Assembly: GCA_029339505.1 (NCBI GenBank)
Contig: JAQISU010001235.1
Span: 39,268,815 to 39,332,814, forward strand
DNA: 64,000 bases
Direction of reading: 5' to 3'
Source of the DNA: Unio delphinus
Taxonomy: Eukaryota; Mollusca; Bivalvia; Unionida; Unionidae
The first letter of the stretch is position 1. Each line of letters opens with the position of its first letter. The position numbers and the translations under genes were made by a program. Below, piece after piece: positions 42,828 through 55,905 of this stretch. The notes under the pieces are model-generated. The model searched no databases, was not told where the DNA came from, and saw nothing but the letters and a program-made list of their open reading frames with translations.

Positions 42828-43989
42828 TATGCAAAGAAAAAAATAAGTTCTTTCTCATAGAGTACAAAGTGAAATTTTATTGTGAAGCAGGTTCCAAACA
42901 GTTATAAGTTTAATACTGTCCAAAGCATAAAGTATTCCGAATGAATTCCACTGGTATTCCAAATGAATTCCAATCTTGAAAGTGCTGGTGTTCCAATAGC
43001 CTGGAAAAGTGTTCATGTACTAACAGTCTTGATGTATTACAGTGATATAATCCAAAATGTCACTGAATAAATTCACAATAATTCCAAAATAATTATTTAG
43101 TCCGAAAGTATTAATGCATTATTATATCGTTATCACTTGTTGCATTAATATATCATTATCGCGTTTTGCATTACGAACCATTCCATCATTATTGTTTACA
43201 TTTGTTATACCACAGCTCCGAATTCATTTTGTTTAACAACTTTACTGCAGTTTCCTTATAAGCTTTAGCGACACACCATATTCAAATTGCTTTCAATCCT
43301 TCAGAATCTAACTGCTGCTACTCCTACAAGGTATAAACTAGCATCTGCTATACCAATACTGTTGCCATAGTAACATCTACCCATTGTAAAAAAAAAAAAA
43401 ACAACTGATAAGCTTTTAATACTATCTGCTGAGACCGTCTAAAATATTCAGCCGCCTTAATTAATTCAATTTTAATTTCATACACATGTGTCAATCTCGA
43501 TTTATAATCAGTGTATGTTATAAGTTGTTCACTGCTTTGTTAATTGAAATATAAACAAATAGGCAGATAGACTCTTACATGTTCGTTTTGCCTCTGTCCC
43601 ACCCCATCTTATTTGTATGAGGTTATATGGCTGGATTCTCTCAACGGTCCACTATAACATTGATATTTTTTGTTACTGGCTTATTGTATGTTGCGTCTGA
43701 AAAATAGAACATGGGGCAGTCTGATTATTTTACATGCATTCTTAATGCTTATCAATAAGACCTTATTAGTCTTAGATATTAAAAAAAAATACACCCATTT
43801 ATACGGGATTATTTTGTCAGGAAAATAATCCACGTGCAATCAGATAATCAATAGTGATATCTTAAAGTAGTTTTGAAAAATCAATTTAAAAACGGCTCCC
43901 AAACTCGTGACCGATGATTCCATTTTCATTCGAATATCATCTTCTAAATAGTGCTATACATGCTGTAAGACTGAACGGAGATGCTTTCA
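40829..43989. other. Gene-free unique DNA
   Basis: AT-rich; only the (GA)n run at 42772 stands out. Confidence 0.5.
42772..42822. repeat. (GA)n microsatellite
   Basis: Pure run in gene-free DNA. Confidence 0.97.
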
Positions 43990-45612
43990 ATAATGTATGA
44001 TCTCAATATAATGTCACCCGATAAATAGTGTTGTAATCGGGTGTGATGTTGTAAATATTGTTGCACCTATAACTAGTGTTGTACTCGGTTGCAATGTTGT
44101 AAATAGTGCTGCATCTATGAATAGTGTTGTAATCAGTTGTAATGTTGTAAATTGTGGTACCCGATTAATCATGTTGTAATCAGTTGTAACGTTGTAAATT
44201 GTGGTACCCGATGAATAGTGTTGTAATCAGTTGTAATGTTGTGTATAGTTTTACCCGATTAATAGTGCTGCTGTAATCGGTTGTAATGTTGCAAATAGTG
44301 CAGCACATATTAATATTGTTGTAACTGGTTGTAATGTTGTAAATAATCCTGCACCATTAAATAGTTTGGTAATGTTGCAAATAGTGCTGCACCTATAAAA
44401 ATTTGTAATTTGTTGTAATCTTGTATATAGTGCTGCACCATTAATTAATGTTGTAAACAGTGCTGCACCTTTAGAAGTGTTGTAATCGGTTGTAATGTTG
44501 TAAATAGGGCTGCATATATAAATATTGTTGTTATCAGTTGTAATGTTGTGAATTGTACCCGATTAATAGAGATGTAATCAGTTTAAATGTTTTAAATAGT
44601 GGTACCCGATTAATAGTTGTAATCGGTTGTAATGTTGTAAATAGTACTTCAACATTAAATACTGATGTAATCGGTTGTAGGATCTGAATTTAATACATTC
44701 CCGATTAATATTGTTGTAATCAGTCATACTGTTGTAAATAAGTGTTATGCGATTAATATTGTTGTAAACAGTTGTAATGTTGTAAACATTGGTAACCGAT
44801 TAATAGTGTTGTATTCAGTTGTAATGTTATAAACAGTGGTACCTGATTAAGTGTTGCAATCAGTTGTAATGTTGTAAATAGTGGTACCCGATTAACAGTG
44901 TTGTAGTTCATTGTAATTTTGTAAATAATGGTACCAGATTAGTAGTGTTGTAGTTAATTGTGATGTTGTATATAGTTGTACCAGATTACTAGTGTTGTAA
45001 TCAGTTGTAATGGTGTAAATAGTGGTACCCGGTTAATATTGTGTAATCAGTTATAATGTTGTATATAGTTGTACGTGATTAACTATGTTGTAATCGGTTG
45101 TAATGTTGTAAATGGTGAGGCACATATAAAGTGTTGTAATAGTTTGTACAGCTGTAAATAATGATGCACATGTTTTCATTTTTTGTAGTGTTGTATATAG
45201 TGCTGTACCACTAAATAGTGTTGCAATGTTGTAAATAGTGCTGCACCTATAAATAGTATTGTAATCGTTTGTAATAAAAATAGTGCTGTAATAAGTCGTA
45301 ATTTAATAATTTTTGGTGCCAGATTAATAGAGTTGCAATAGTTTGTAATGTTGTTAATAGTGACATGCGATTTATAGTTGTAATTTGTTGTAATTTTGTA
45401 AATATTTCTTCGCTATTAAATAATGTTGTAATCGGTTGTAGGATCTGAATGGAATGCTGCCCGATTAATATTGTTGTAATCAGTTGTAATGTTGTAAATA
45501 GTCATACCCTATTAACAGTGTTGTAATCAGTTGTTATGTTGTAAATAGTTTAACCCGATTAATAGTGTTGTGGTCGGTTGTAGTGTTGTAAATAGTGCTG
45601 CAATAAACAAAG
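43990..45612. repeat. Degenerate ~47-bp tandem array, about 34 copies
   Basis: Built on GTTGTAATCAGTTGTAATG, TTGTAAATAGTGGTACCCG, ATTAATA. Copies vary in length (about 40-50 bp) and differ at many bases (TACCCGATTAATAG versus TGCACCTATAAATAG classes), so the array is old. No coding frame. Confidence 0.93.
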
Positions 45613-46663
45613 TTATTACAAAAGTATACGATGGCTAACAGGAATTTCTTTCTTCTGGTCAGTATATCTTCATATTTATACAATTATTTGCGATGTTTTC
45701 AAATGGTCTATTAAACGCAGCTGCAGGACACAATTCAGTTGACTTGTTTGTGTTTTTTTCAAAGCTCTAGATTGTATACATTTATTAAAATTATTTAAAC
45801 GAATTTTACTAGATCATTTCATTAAATATATTTAATAACATTTTTGGCAAAATCCTAGTTTAGTATTGGGTGATAGCCCTGCTAAATGTTTTAAAATTTT
45901 TGTGCATATTTATACGTTTGAATTTACCAGTGCTTGCACGAAAAATATCACTCTAAATTTCATAGAGAATTGGGATTCTTGTTCATGTGGATCCGAATAA
46001 TCTGTTTGCAAACTTTTCTTTCCTATTGCTGTAAAATCATATAAATTTTAAAGGCATCTCTCTTCAGTCCTCCAAAAGTGAAAACGTTTCTTAGCAAATT
46101 CGTACACGCAGCCTGTAATCACTTATCTTGGAGCTTATAACCCATTTAAATGCAAAGTAGGTCACCTTAATGATTAAGTTATGTTTCACATTTAGTTAGG
46201 CTCCTCTGACAATGTTGTATGAACAATCATTAACGTAACAGCATATTAGAGGGTCATCAAAGTAAATTAAGCGTTTATAATCACAATGGCATGCACGAAA
46301 CAGTCAGCTAGAACCAGTGAGCACTACTGAACGGTATTCACTTTTTTCCATTGTATTTTCATTGCTTTTGTATTTTAGTGATCCATTTTGTTAGTTATCT
46401 TTACTACTTGTAATGTCAGAGTAGTGCTCACTCCTTAGTAATATCGTATTTTCATCCTTGTTACATTTATTTAGTCAAGTGTCCAGGAAAGTTTATCTCT
46501 GGACATAAACAACTAACGGTATTGACATATTTCCAATCTATCTTAATTAGAAATTAATCAATACGTCCGGGTTTTAAAAGTATTTATTGAATAGTAACAT
46601 CAGTATAAATACAACACATTTTATTGAGACAGAGAAACTGAAAGCAAGTAAAGTTCTTGGTTT

Positions 46664-46668
<5 letters not shown>
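45613..46668. other. Gene-free unique DNA
   Basis: No gene or repeat recognised. The stretch 46909-47596 is likewise empty; its overlapping frames on both strands at 47086-47532 have no recognisable domain. Confidence 0.45.

Positions 46669-46736
<68 letters not shown>
46669..46736. repeat. (CT)n microsatellite beside the hAT MITE
   Basis: Pure run; its last C is the first base of the MITE target duplication. Confidence 0.97.
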
Positions 46737-46739
<3 letters not shown>

Positions 46740-46743
46740 CTTA

Positions 46744-46900
46744 CAGTCCCGGATTACCCATTAGGCAGAGTAGGCAACTGTCTATGGGCCCCGCGACTTT
46801 TATGGGCCCCATCAGGGGCCCCCATGAGACCGTGACCGTGGGTCTGGGGCCCCAAAAGTTTGACTGCCTATGGGCCTCCACGGTGCTTAATCCGGCGCTG
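46744..46900. mobile_element. hAT-type MITE with perfect 8-bp target duplication
   Basis: 157 bp. The ends are CAGTCCCGGATTA and, on the other strand, CAGCGCCGGATTA (11/13 identical). Flanked on both sides by CGTGCTTA. CAG...CTG termini with an 8-bp duplication are the hAT signature. Inside, CTATGGGCC recurs in inverted form. No coding capacity. It inserted directly next to the (CT)n run. Confidence 0.85.
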
Positions 46901-47596
46901 CGTGCTTATAACCTTATTCGTGCTTATTCCTTGCATCGCTTTATAAGAATTTGCTGCTTCTTCAGCTGAAAACACGTGAGTATAAGTGCCAGATTTTGCT
47001 AACTATGCTTTTAGATTAACTAACAACTAGTAGACCTTGATAAAATCATGAGAAAGTTTATTCGTTAAAAATGACAAGAATTAAGCTAATTAGAGAACGC
47101 TAAAACGGGTATATTTGGTCTGTTTTCATTTCTGGAAGTGAGAAAAGTACTTCTTTGTTGGATTGTCTTTCTAATCGGTACGAACAAAAATACATAATAA
47201 TAAATATGGTTTTTAATTGCATGTACGATATAACCGATATTTTCTTCGTTTTCTTGTCCATTCGATCCATCTTTGTGTTTCTGCAAAACAAAAATATACC
47301 TCGAATAATGTACGGAATAAAACATACATTTGCAGAAAGAACACCCCACCCCCCACCCCCACTCCAACCACTCGCAACTACCTCGGCTACTTCTACGATT
47401 GAATTGAACGTAGGACTGGACGAAAACCGAGGAAGTCAGAATGGCAGCTATCTGCGTGCTGTCGAGATATGGAATCACATCACAATTAGTATTTCCAGTT
47501 CAGTACCCGAATGTAGTTCTAGTCTTTTTTAAGAACATTTTTCCTCTCTTATTTTGGTGGTGATAGAAGAGTTATATTGACGTAGTTTTGGTAGTT

Positions 47597-47690
47597 TTGT
47601 CTAGTTTTGGATTATGTCCTATCAAGGCGATAGTTCATTCTTGGAGTTTTGGATTATGTCCTATCAAGGCGATAGTTCATTCTTGGTTCA
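47597..47690. repeat. 42-bp direct repeat, two copies
   Basis: AGTTTTGGATTATGTCCTAT then CAAGGCGATAGTTCATTCTTGG occurs twice in tandem with no differences seen. Confidence 0.9.
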
Positions 47691-47927
47691 TTCTTAGCAC
47701 AGACCTTCAAAATTGTATTCAATTCTAATTCTGAAAGAAGAGAAGAATATTGGACTGGTATCAAACATGGGAAATACAACAAAACGTATTTTATGCATTT
47801 CACTCGCTTACTCTTTTCTGAGGTACCAATTTCATTCTTGTACTTCTAAAACTGAATTTATTACATAAGGGTGATTAGGGGCTGTTTTTATTTTTTTGAA
47901 GTAAAGGGAAAATCCTTACAGAACTGA

Positions 47928-48100
47928 GGGTTCCGACGTTGCTCGAGTGGTACAAGGCGCTCGCCTTTTTCGAGTGTCGACTCGACCAACATAAGTATGT
48001 GAAAATGATTGCCATTAGCTTCCCGTGATTCACTGTGCTGTGCTAACTGTGCTGACCACTCTGTATAGCCTATCATATACTAAAAATGATGTTAAAACCA
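47928..48100 (+). mobile_element. SINE with different head but family 2 tail
   Basis: Head GTTGCTCGAGTGGTACAAGGC with GTGTCGACTCGACC as B box; the middle differs from the copies at 40595 and 26374, but the 3' part (GTATAGCCTATCATATACT then AAAAATGATGTTAAAACC) is the same tail. Confidence 0.6.
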
Positions 48101-48282
48101 AAGAAAGCTTAATCAAGCCAAATCTTTATAAACTGTAATTTTTACGCACAGAGGCTAATTATACAAATTGAGTGATTTACCAATCAATGGTAACAGTGTA
48201 CTCAGTGTTTGGTACATTCGGATTGCTTTCGGCCTTTCTCTCTGAATAGCAACGTGCCGAACATGTTTTTACGCTTCATTTA

Positions 48283-48291
<9 letters not shown>

Positions 48292-48328
<37 letters not shown>

Positions 48329-48541
48329 GGACTTTTAAAGTAGCTTTAACAATTTTTCAGTTCTGTCGCTACGATGTCTGCAATGCGGCAGTTCATGGGG
48401 ATGTCTAGCACTGGGACGTCATACTACAGACATGTAACTTTATCTCCCATCCAACATGACACCAGACCGAACAGTCAGAACACTAACCTATTTAAGCTGA
48501 TCGCCAAGCGAGGCCGCTCTTAGTATCATTCTTATTATTCA
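48292..48541 (-). mobile_element. SINE family 1 copy, head missing
   Basis: It shares the body (GTCTGCAATGCGGCAG and the GTTAGTGTT region) and the 3' end, which runs into (GT)n on the plus strand (48292-48321). The tRNA-like head is absent, so the copy is 5'-truncated near 48540. Confidence 0.72.
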
Positions 48542-49261
48542 GTAGCCTGAAGAATTTGGATGTCTTTGAAAATACGTGTACGTGGCAAAAAACTGGATCA
48601 TGAGTGCTTTTGTATTTTTATATACTAAAGAGTACACAGCATAATAACTTAACGTCATTTTTTATTGTTAAAGATGTCATTGATGCGTTGCGTTTGTATG
48701 TGAGGTATGTAACATATGTGAGATATGTTAGTATTTGTAGTTACCATGTTCAAGACGCGGAATAGATACAGGCAAGATGTTAGATGTCCAACCACTTAAT
48801 TCTTGCACAAATTTGCCATTTTGCAAGTTATTGTTGATAATATTCTGCAAGGCATTGTGCATCAAAACTTGTACAATATAAAAACAATTACTACTTCAAC
48901 CCCTATGGTCAAGATACCCTTTTAAAAAAAGGAAATCTTATACCTGACCCCTGACCTCTATCAATCGTAAACAATGTACCATGCCGAAAATGATTCGCAG
49001 TGACTTGCTAAACTGACAGATGTGTACACGAATTCGTGACTACCGTCGTTTGCTGTAAATTAAGCTTCTTAACTAAAATTAACATTCAGTTACCTGATCC
49101 AAATTAAGTGAGCTCCCGTGTTTTCAATGTTTGTATCTATAATTATTATTTTACTGAGGTATTCCTTTTCTTCAGAAAACTGGAAGAGTGTAAGAATCTT
49201 TTCTTGGATATGTGGTGCCGGTGATGGGGATTATTGCCCATTACTTCCGGTAATACATTAC

Positions 49262-49332
49262 ATATAACTTGTGCTGAAAATTGGCGTTAAACCCTACTAC
49301 AACAACAACAACTACTACTACTACTACTACTA
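49262..49332 (+). mobile_element. SINE family 2 tail fragment with triplet run
   Basis: TGTGCTGAAAATTGGCGTTAAACCC is the family 2 3' end, followed by (CAA)n and (CTA)n triplets as the terminal short repeat. Confidence 0.55.
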
Positions 49333-50607
49333 GAATTCAGGTGTCAAGTAAGTTAAGATATGACCTTGCAATATCGATACGGAGTCTGCAGATAACAAAA
49401 AATAAAATTTAAAAAAAATAAATGTCTTATAAATGCATATGTTTAGAAAGTTTTCTTTGATCAGTTAAAATTAAATGTCATGAAAATCACTTATGGCAAC
49501 CTGTATTAATCATCGGGTTTACAGGAGTAGAAATTGCAGTGAATTGACGAACATAATTATAATTTTTGTAAAAACTTTATTGAATTCTTACAACTGTAGT
49601 TAGCACTCTTTTCGGAATTGTAAGTATGCTAGTCAAATTACTAAAATAATTGTTTATTGCTAAAAAAAAATGAATGTAAAATAGTACGAAAGGAATATAA
49701 ACTATTTATAACGCAGTGCAGTCACTGATTCTTAAATGGTCATATGGCCTTCTCATACGTCACAGTCACCAGATCTTAAAAATGAAACACGTCATGCATC
49801 ACACCTGTTATTTGTATCAGTATGATAGTACCTGGCCTGAACTGGCAACCGGAATTGTGACGCCTTTGTTGGAGAACCAGTGTCGTGATATTAGTTGACT
49901 AATACAGGTGTGTATGTATTTCAGTCCAACTATCCCATGATAGTCACAATTTAGCTGTATCAAGTAATGTAGGCATTCGGCTCATTATAAACTTATGGTA
50001 AAGTTGATTGAAGTATGTGTTGATATACTCGTTCACTTTTACGTCGGATATTATAGTTAACCTCGTAATTACTGAAGCATATGATCATACAAGGCAATTT
50101 TTGATAAAATAGTTCGGACGTTTTCTCTCTTTTCTAAAACGTAGTGAATATTATGTGCCAGATTAATAGCAACTTTCTCTGATCAACATTTAGTGTAATA
50201 CTAATCTCGTGTTAATTGGGGTTAATTTAATATGTACAAATATATCTGGCTATTATTGGATTAAGATTTGAGATCACTCTACAATAATGGCAATAAACAT
50301 GTTCAATATTGTCGACATATGCAAAATACCACATTCTGCTTCAAAACATAGAATGGACTTAAACATTGAATCCAAAAGCTTACTAATTGATGCATTTGGA
50401 AAATACGCTACATCAGATTAGATTAAAAATATTTTTAAAAATATTTTCCATGTGTTGACTACAATCTCGTAGTGATATGTAAGCCCATATATTTATGCTG
50501 TAGCTTAGTTTTTAGAGAGGTCGACGTTAAAATTAACAAAAATATCGAGTCAAGTGGTGCTTTCAAAACTTTGTATATTCATTCCTACTACGACGACAGA
50601 CCATTCA

Positions 50608-51005
50608 TGTTACTTAGTGGTTAGAACGTCCACCTCGCGGATGCGGGAAGTAGTGAGTTCAATCCCCATCCGAGTCATCAATATCGTTATCAGTCTCTTG
50701 ACCTGGTGTGGTCGTTGAGGCACTGTGCTGCTGAACATCTGACCAGTTCCTTCCACTTGTCCGAGTCTTACCAAAGACTTATAAGAATGGTACTTATAGC
50801 TAACTCGCTTAGCACTCAACAGTAAAAGGTTAGTGTTAGCTACGACTGGTCGACCTTATGTCAGGATAATGTGACTGGGTGGGACATCATGCTACATGTC
50901 TGCGGCACGATGCCTCACTGCTAGACATCACTATAAACTGCCACACTGCAAACATCATAGCGATATGACTGAAATTTTTTTAAAGCTACGTTAAAAAAAA
51001 TCCAA

Positions 51006-51089
<84 letters not shown>
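50608..51089 (+). mobile_element. SINE family 1 copy, plus strand, with TC/AC tail
   Basis: Head TTAGTGGTTAGAACGTCCACC with B box GAGTTCAATCCCC; body GGTTAGTGTTAGCTACGACTGG, GGGTGGGACATCATGC and CACTGCAAACATCATAGCGATATG; 3' end AGCTACGTTAAAAAAAATCCAAC, then a (TC)n(AC)n tail. The head is too poor a clover-leaf to be a functional tRNA gene. Confidence 0.8.
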
Positions 51090-51092
<3 letters not shown>

Positions 51093-52224
51093 CGAAGACT
51101 GAATTTGGATTCTGACTCGCAGGTCACAGTGTAATGGAGCTCCTGAGACACGATTTAGCACGGCTCCCGTGTCGGTGCAGTGGGACCTGTAGGTCACGGT
51201 GTTGTGAAAATGTCAACGGAAATAGAGGGGACAATGATAAATCATTATATTTAACAGAATTTGTAAATTTTTAAATCCGGTTTAGTGGTAGTGTGCATAA
51301 TGAATAGAGTGGATGAATTTGTAATTCAAAATGAACGACGGGGATTTGCCCGGGCGATTTATGAACGTATCGTCATTCTTAAAGTTCTTTTTCTGCACTC
51401 ACCTTGTTATACTGCAAGCACTAAAGAGCAACGTACAGTTCAAGCACATAAAATTGGTGTTGCATTAGAGTAGGTATTCATATTTTTTTTATTATATATC
51501 TTCTTCTTTTTTTCTTTCTTTATTGCTACAAGTATTCGCTTCATGCTATTGTAAATGAACGTTCTAAATTTTGACGAATTGTGCGCTCCCTGAATGAGCA
51601 GTAAACTCCGTCACAACAATTTTTTGGTGTTCAACGAATGGTAGTATCGCTCTCATTTTCGTCTGAAGAGCACGACGATTTTATCCACATAATACGACTG
51701 TTGAAAGTCAGCTATATCAGGACGCTGGTTTATGCAATCCATACATACTGCATATAATGACCCCACCCCACCCCCAAAAAAGGGGAGGGGGCGTGCGGTT
51801 TTATGCACGTCTTGGTGAGTATATCTGTCTTTAAACTCGATATTATGTTGTCTTGGTATGTTATTCTCGCTATTATATTGTTGCTCACCCAAACTATTTA
51901 CATATTTCTTCCATCATAGTAGTCTCTGGGTCAATATCGTCACTCTAATTTACTTTATGGTTATATGCAATAGATTTATTAACAAGAGTAAAATAAAGTC
52001 TGTTAGACATATCAGGGTCCCTCAGTAAAAGGTCATGGTCACTGAGATTATTTTACATTGACACTTGATTTAACTTGTGGATGAGAAATTGTTGTCGGAG
52101 CGGTTTATTATATGTACCGTAATTTGTTCCAAGAAAGGAAATTAAATCATTTAAAAAAAATACTTAATTATTGATTGTATTCAGATGATTTATTCTTATA
52201 TCATGTGATCTTCCATGGAAGTAA

Positions 52225-52259
<35 letters not shown>

Positions 52260-54910
52260 AATGATGAATAACAAAATACACGTAGGCCTATAATCATCGT
52301 GCATATTTACGAGTCTATATAATGTCAATCTATTTTTCATTCGCAAATATAAAAGGTTATTCATATGATAAAATGAAGGGAATTTAGCAACTGCTGTAAT
52401 TGCGAGTAATTATGCATTTACGATAATTTCAACAATCGGATACAACTTTAGTACATTTAATAAAAACAAAATATGATGATGCAAGACTATGACTTCCTTG
52501 GCAAGAGCTCAACCGGTTTAGGATTAAACTGGTGGGCTGTTGATGGGCGAGCGTGTGCCATACCAATGCACCGACTAATTTCCTATTTTTGTTATTTATT
52601 AAATTTATTGTATAAAAAATAACATTGTTGACGTCAATTTATCTTGACCCCCCCCATCCCATGTCAACAATTGTCAAACTTCTTCATAACTCCTCCCCCC
52701 TATTTTGTTGACATAATTAATGGACGACCCCTAAGTTGTATACACGCAGACTATACATCTTACTGAAAAATTATGTATATTTATTTTTAAATAAAATTTA
52801 TTGACAAAAGCGTAACGAAACAAAAATTGTGATGGTCTTGGGACTGGACTGAACAATCTGTATCTGAAACTGTGGCACCGTAAGCTGAAAACTAAACGTT
52901 TTCACAGCTTAAATCGAGTAGCTCAGTGATGCATTGTAATAAGACAATCCTAGGTTTAGGACTTAATCTTATTTTTGTTATCAGTAATTACTAAATAAGA
53001 ATATAATGCCCCTTTGATGACATCTTCGAGCAGACTCCATAACATGTACTCAATTGCCCGTTTCTGAAGATGGGGATCTAGAAACAGCATCACTCCTCTT
53101 ACGTGGAAAACCGACATCGTACGATGTATATTGATCGGCCTGTGTCTGCATTTCTAATACGCAGTCGGTTGCGTTATGTTCTAATACGTTTATTGGACAG
53201 TTCAGTAAGGTATGCAAGAGCCGACAGAAATCGGATTACCACAAATAGTAAAGGTCATATCTATGATTTTTTTAAAAAGGTCTTTCAATGCTAAATAGAA
53301 ATATGTTGTTTTGTTTTCAGCGGGTTTCTTTTTCTAGCACACGTACTAAAATATGCATCATGGTACTGTATGTATATTAACCATAGAAAAATATTGTATT
53401 GAGTTAATTTACCTTTTGCTAACATATTTAAACATTCTAATGAAAAATATTGAATAAATCACATTTCCATCTATTTAAAAGTCAGTGCTTTCATCTTGAA
53501 ACATTTCGTGTGTAAAAATTGGTTAAATATAATATGTAAATAAATGAACAAATATGAAACAAAATATCATATCTTGTTGAATTTTGCAAATAAATAATGG
53601 AGTAAAGGATGGAGAAAGTAATCATTTAATTTTGATCATTAATGGTCCTTTTCGCCACTAGTAATTAGTATATGCTTCCCAGTCTCGAGACATATAGATA
53701 AAAATGATATATAGAAACCTTAACAATACGAAAGCTCGGCTATTTTGAGCAATTTCATTTAAGTATGATTATATTATCGAGGACGACGGTAAACGTGGAA
53801 ATTCCTGCACAAATCGGCCATTTTGCTAGTCTGTATGGGTAATCTTTTGCAAAGGATGTGTGAATCAAACTGGCACTGTAGTGAAATATTACTATATGAC
53901 GCCACCATAATCAATGAAATATTTTTCAAAGGAGAATCGAACACCTGTGACAACCATTATGACTTGCAAATATGGCCGATAACCACGAGAATTCAAGCGT
54001 AGGTTGTCGTCTGTCGGCAATTATTCTTAAATACTCAAAATGACATTCATTTATCTGCTCAAAATAACTGTATATTTTCAAGCTTCCTTGTCAGTTTCTT
54101 TTACTTGTTGAAGAATTTGTTTTCTTCAGAAAACAAGAAATGGGCTTTATAATAAAACCAAGCAAAATTTAATTCAGAACATATCAGAAAGAAAACATGT
54201 CATTTCATCTGTCAATAAACTGTACTCAATATATAGAGTACAAAGGCTACTAAATGCTATTACAGACGTGTACTCGAAATAAAACAATGCATACATTGAT
54301 TAATAAAAATATTTTGAAATAGGATTTGGATTCCAGTCAAGTTTGATAATGGAGGGGCCATGTCTATTCATGCAAATAACAGTCGTGTATGCAGTCAAAT
54401 GACTCAACCCCTCACTGCACAGCTTCAGATAACTAAGTTTAAAGAAAGGTACATCCGCGATGATAAAAGTGCTTCAGTTATCTCTGAGTACTACGTCACA
54501 CTTCTGGTAATCTCGAGAGCACAGACAATAGACAGACCATGTCATTTTCCGGTGAGAGTAAGGGAGAAGGGGCGGGACTGGCATGGGCTTTTCTCTTGAG
54601 CTAAGACTTTTTCTTTTATTTGAAACTAATATTTTTTTAGAGATATTTCTGACAAAATTTGAATAAGAACAGTTTTCAAGCTTACTGAGGGCAGGATTTA
54701 TTTTCTTCTTCTTAAAGATTCCAAGCCCCACACCCCCACCCCACACCCCAAAAAAGATAATTAAATGGTCTGTCCATTACCACCAATCGCTGTCTTTGAA
54801 GAAATAAAAAGTGAATTTTCTTTTTATCAATTATGCATCGCTACATTGTGACGCCAACCAGTTACGTCCTTAGCGATTTGCGAAAGATGCGATTGCACCA
54901 GACCCGTACG
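51090..54910. other. Gene-free unique DNA
   Basis: Only the (GAT)n run at 52226 is recognised. Short frames (51285, 53103, 54360) have no domain or splice context I can support. Confidence 0.45.
52226..52266. repeat. (GAT)n microsatellite
   Basis: Pure trinucleotide run with one AAT change. Confidence 0.95.

Positions 54911-54941
<31 letters not shown>
54911..54941. repeat. (GT)n microsatellite
   Basis: Pure run; the neighbouring sequence does not match the SINE family 1 end. Confidence 0.95.
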
Positions 54942-54942
<1 letters not shown>

Positions 54943-55847
54943 TAGTTTGTTTAAAACAAATTATAATTAAAGCTGATTATTTTAAAAACAAATTCGATTT
55001 GAAAACAAACCTTTATTTGTCTATGAATATATCAGAGAATTTCCTCAGTGATATATAAATTTTGGAGTCTGTGTATTATAGAATTTTGAATAAGCAATGA
55101 ACCTTAAAGTTGAATTCCCCGAGCATAAAGATTTTATCACATTTAGACCAAGGGAGTATTTGGGAAGGGTCATTTCGAACTTTATTCTTAATTTCTTCCA
55201 TAATCGTATTAAAACTTCAAAGAGACCAGTGTTCGGATTGAATGAAATTTACCATATAACTTAAAACTGGTTTTAGAAAGAGACAGCTGAACTTCCGATC
55301 CGTGTCAAATAGTCATAATTGAATGGGGAAAGTAATACAGCGTAGTTCAGAGGTTCTGACTGACGAAACAAATGAGTGTCTTATGAAATATTTTTGAAAC
55401 AACTGATTATGATTGGCCGAGTGAAATTAAGGCGTACATCTTGGAAGTAATGGGAATTCTTTAGTCTGAAATTTCCAGAGAGAAAGATGTTTGGCTAAGG
55501 GGAAGCATAAGAAAGAATATTGCTTTCCTCGTCAATCAAGAAAAGAGATCAGGGTGGCTGTCTTGTGAGAAATGACAGGGTTTAGTGCTAGAACGCACAA
55601 TTTCTAAAGTTAACAACATTAAGGAAACAGTTTTTCAAGGAAGAGAGGACTCGACAGTCCAGAGGCGGAGTCTGAAGGGGAAAAAAAAAACAGAGGGGAA
55701 AGTGACGAGTAGAGAGTAAAATCACGGCAGTCCAAGAAGGACGAGGCAGTCATAACGGGAAGACTCAAGGAAATATGAAACGTTGGAACAGTCGAAGGGA
55801 AGGTGATGCAATGAATCGTGGATATTTTCACCACTAAAAAGCGACAG

Positions 55848-55905
55848 TAATTTTTAAAGCTACGTTAAAAATACAAATCACACACAAACACACACCGACA
55901 GACAG
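55848..55905 (+). mobile_element. SINE family 1, 3' fragment
   Basis: Only the 3' end is present: TTTTTAAAGCTACGTTAAAAA then a CACACA-rich tail. Short, but it matches the end of the copy at 50608. Confidence 0.5.

Noticed and set aside
47086..47532. Overlapping frames of 125-130 codons on both strands
   Set aside because: Neither strand shows a known domain or splice context; the overlap of two similar-length frames in opposite directions suggests a chance stop-poor stretch.
50608..50670. tRNA gene at the head of the SINE
   Set aside because: The A and B boxes are visible, but arms do not pair into a clover-leaf and the same head begins other SINE copies.
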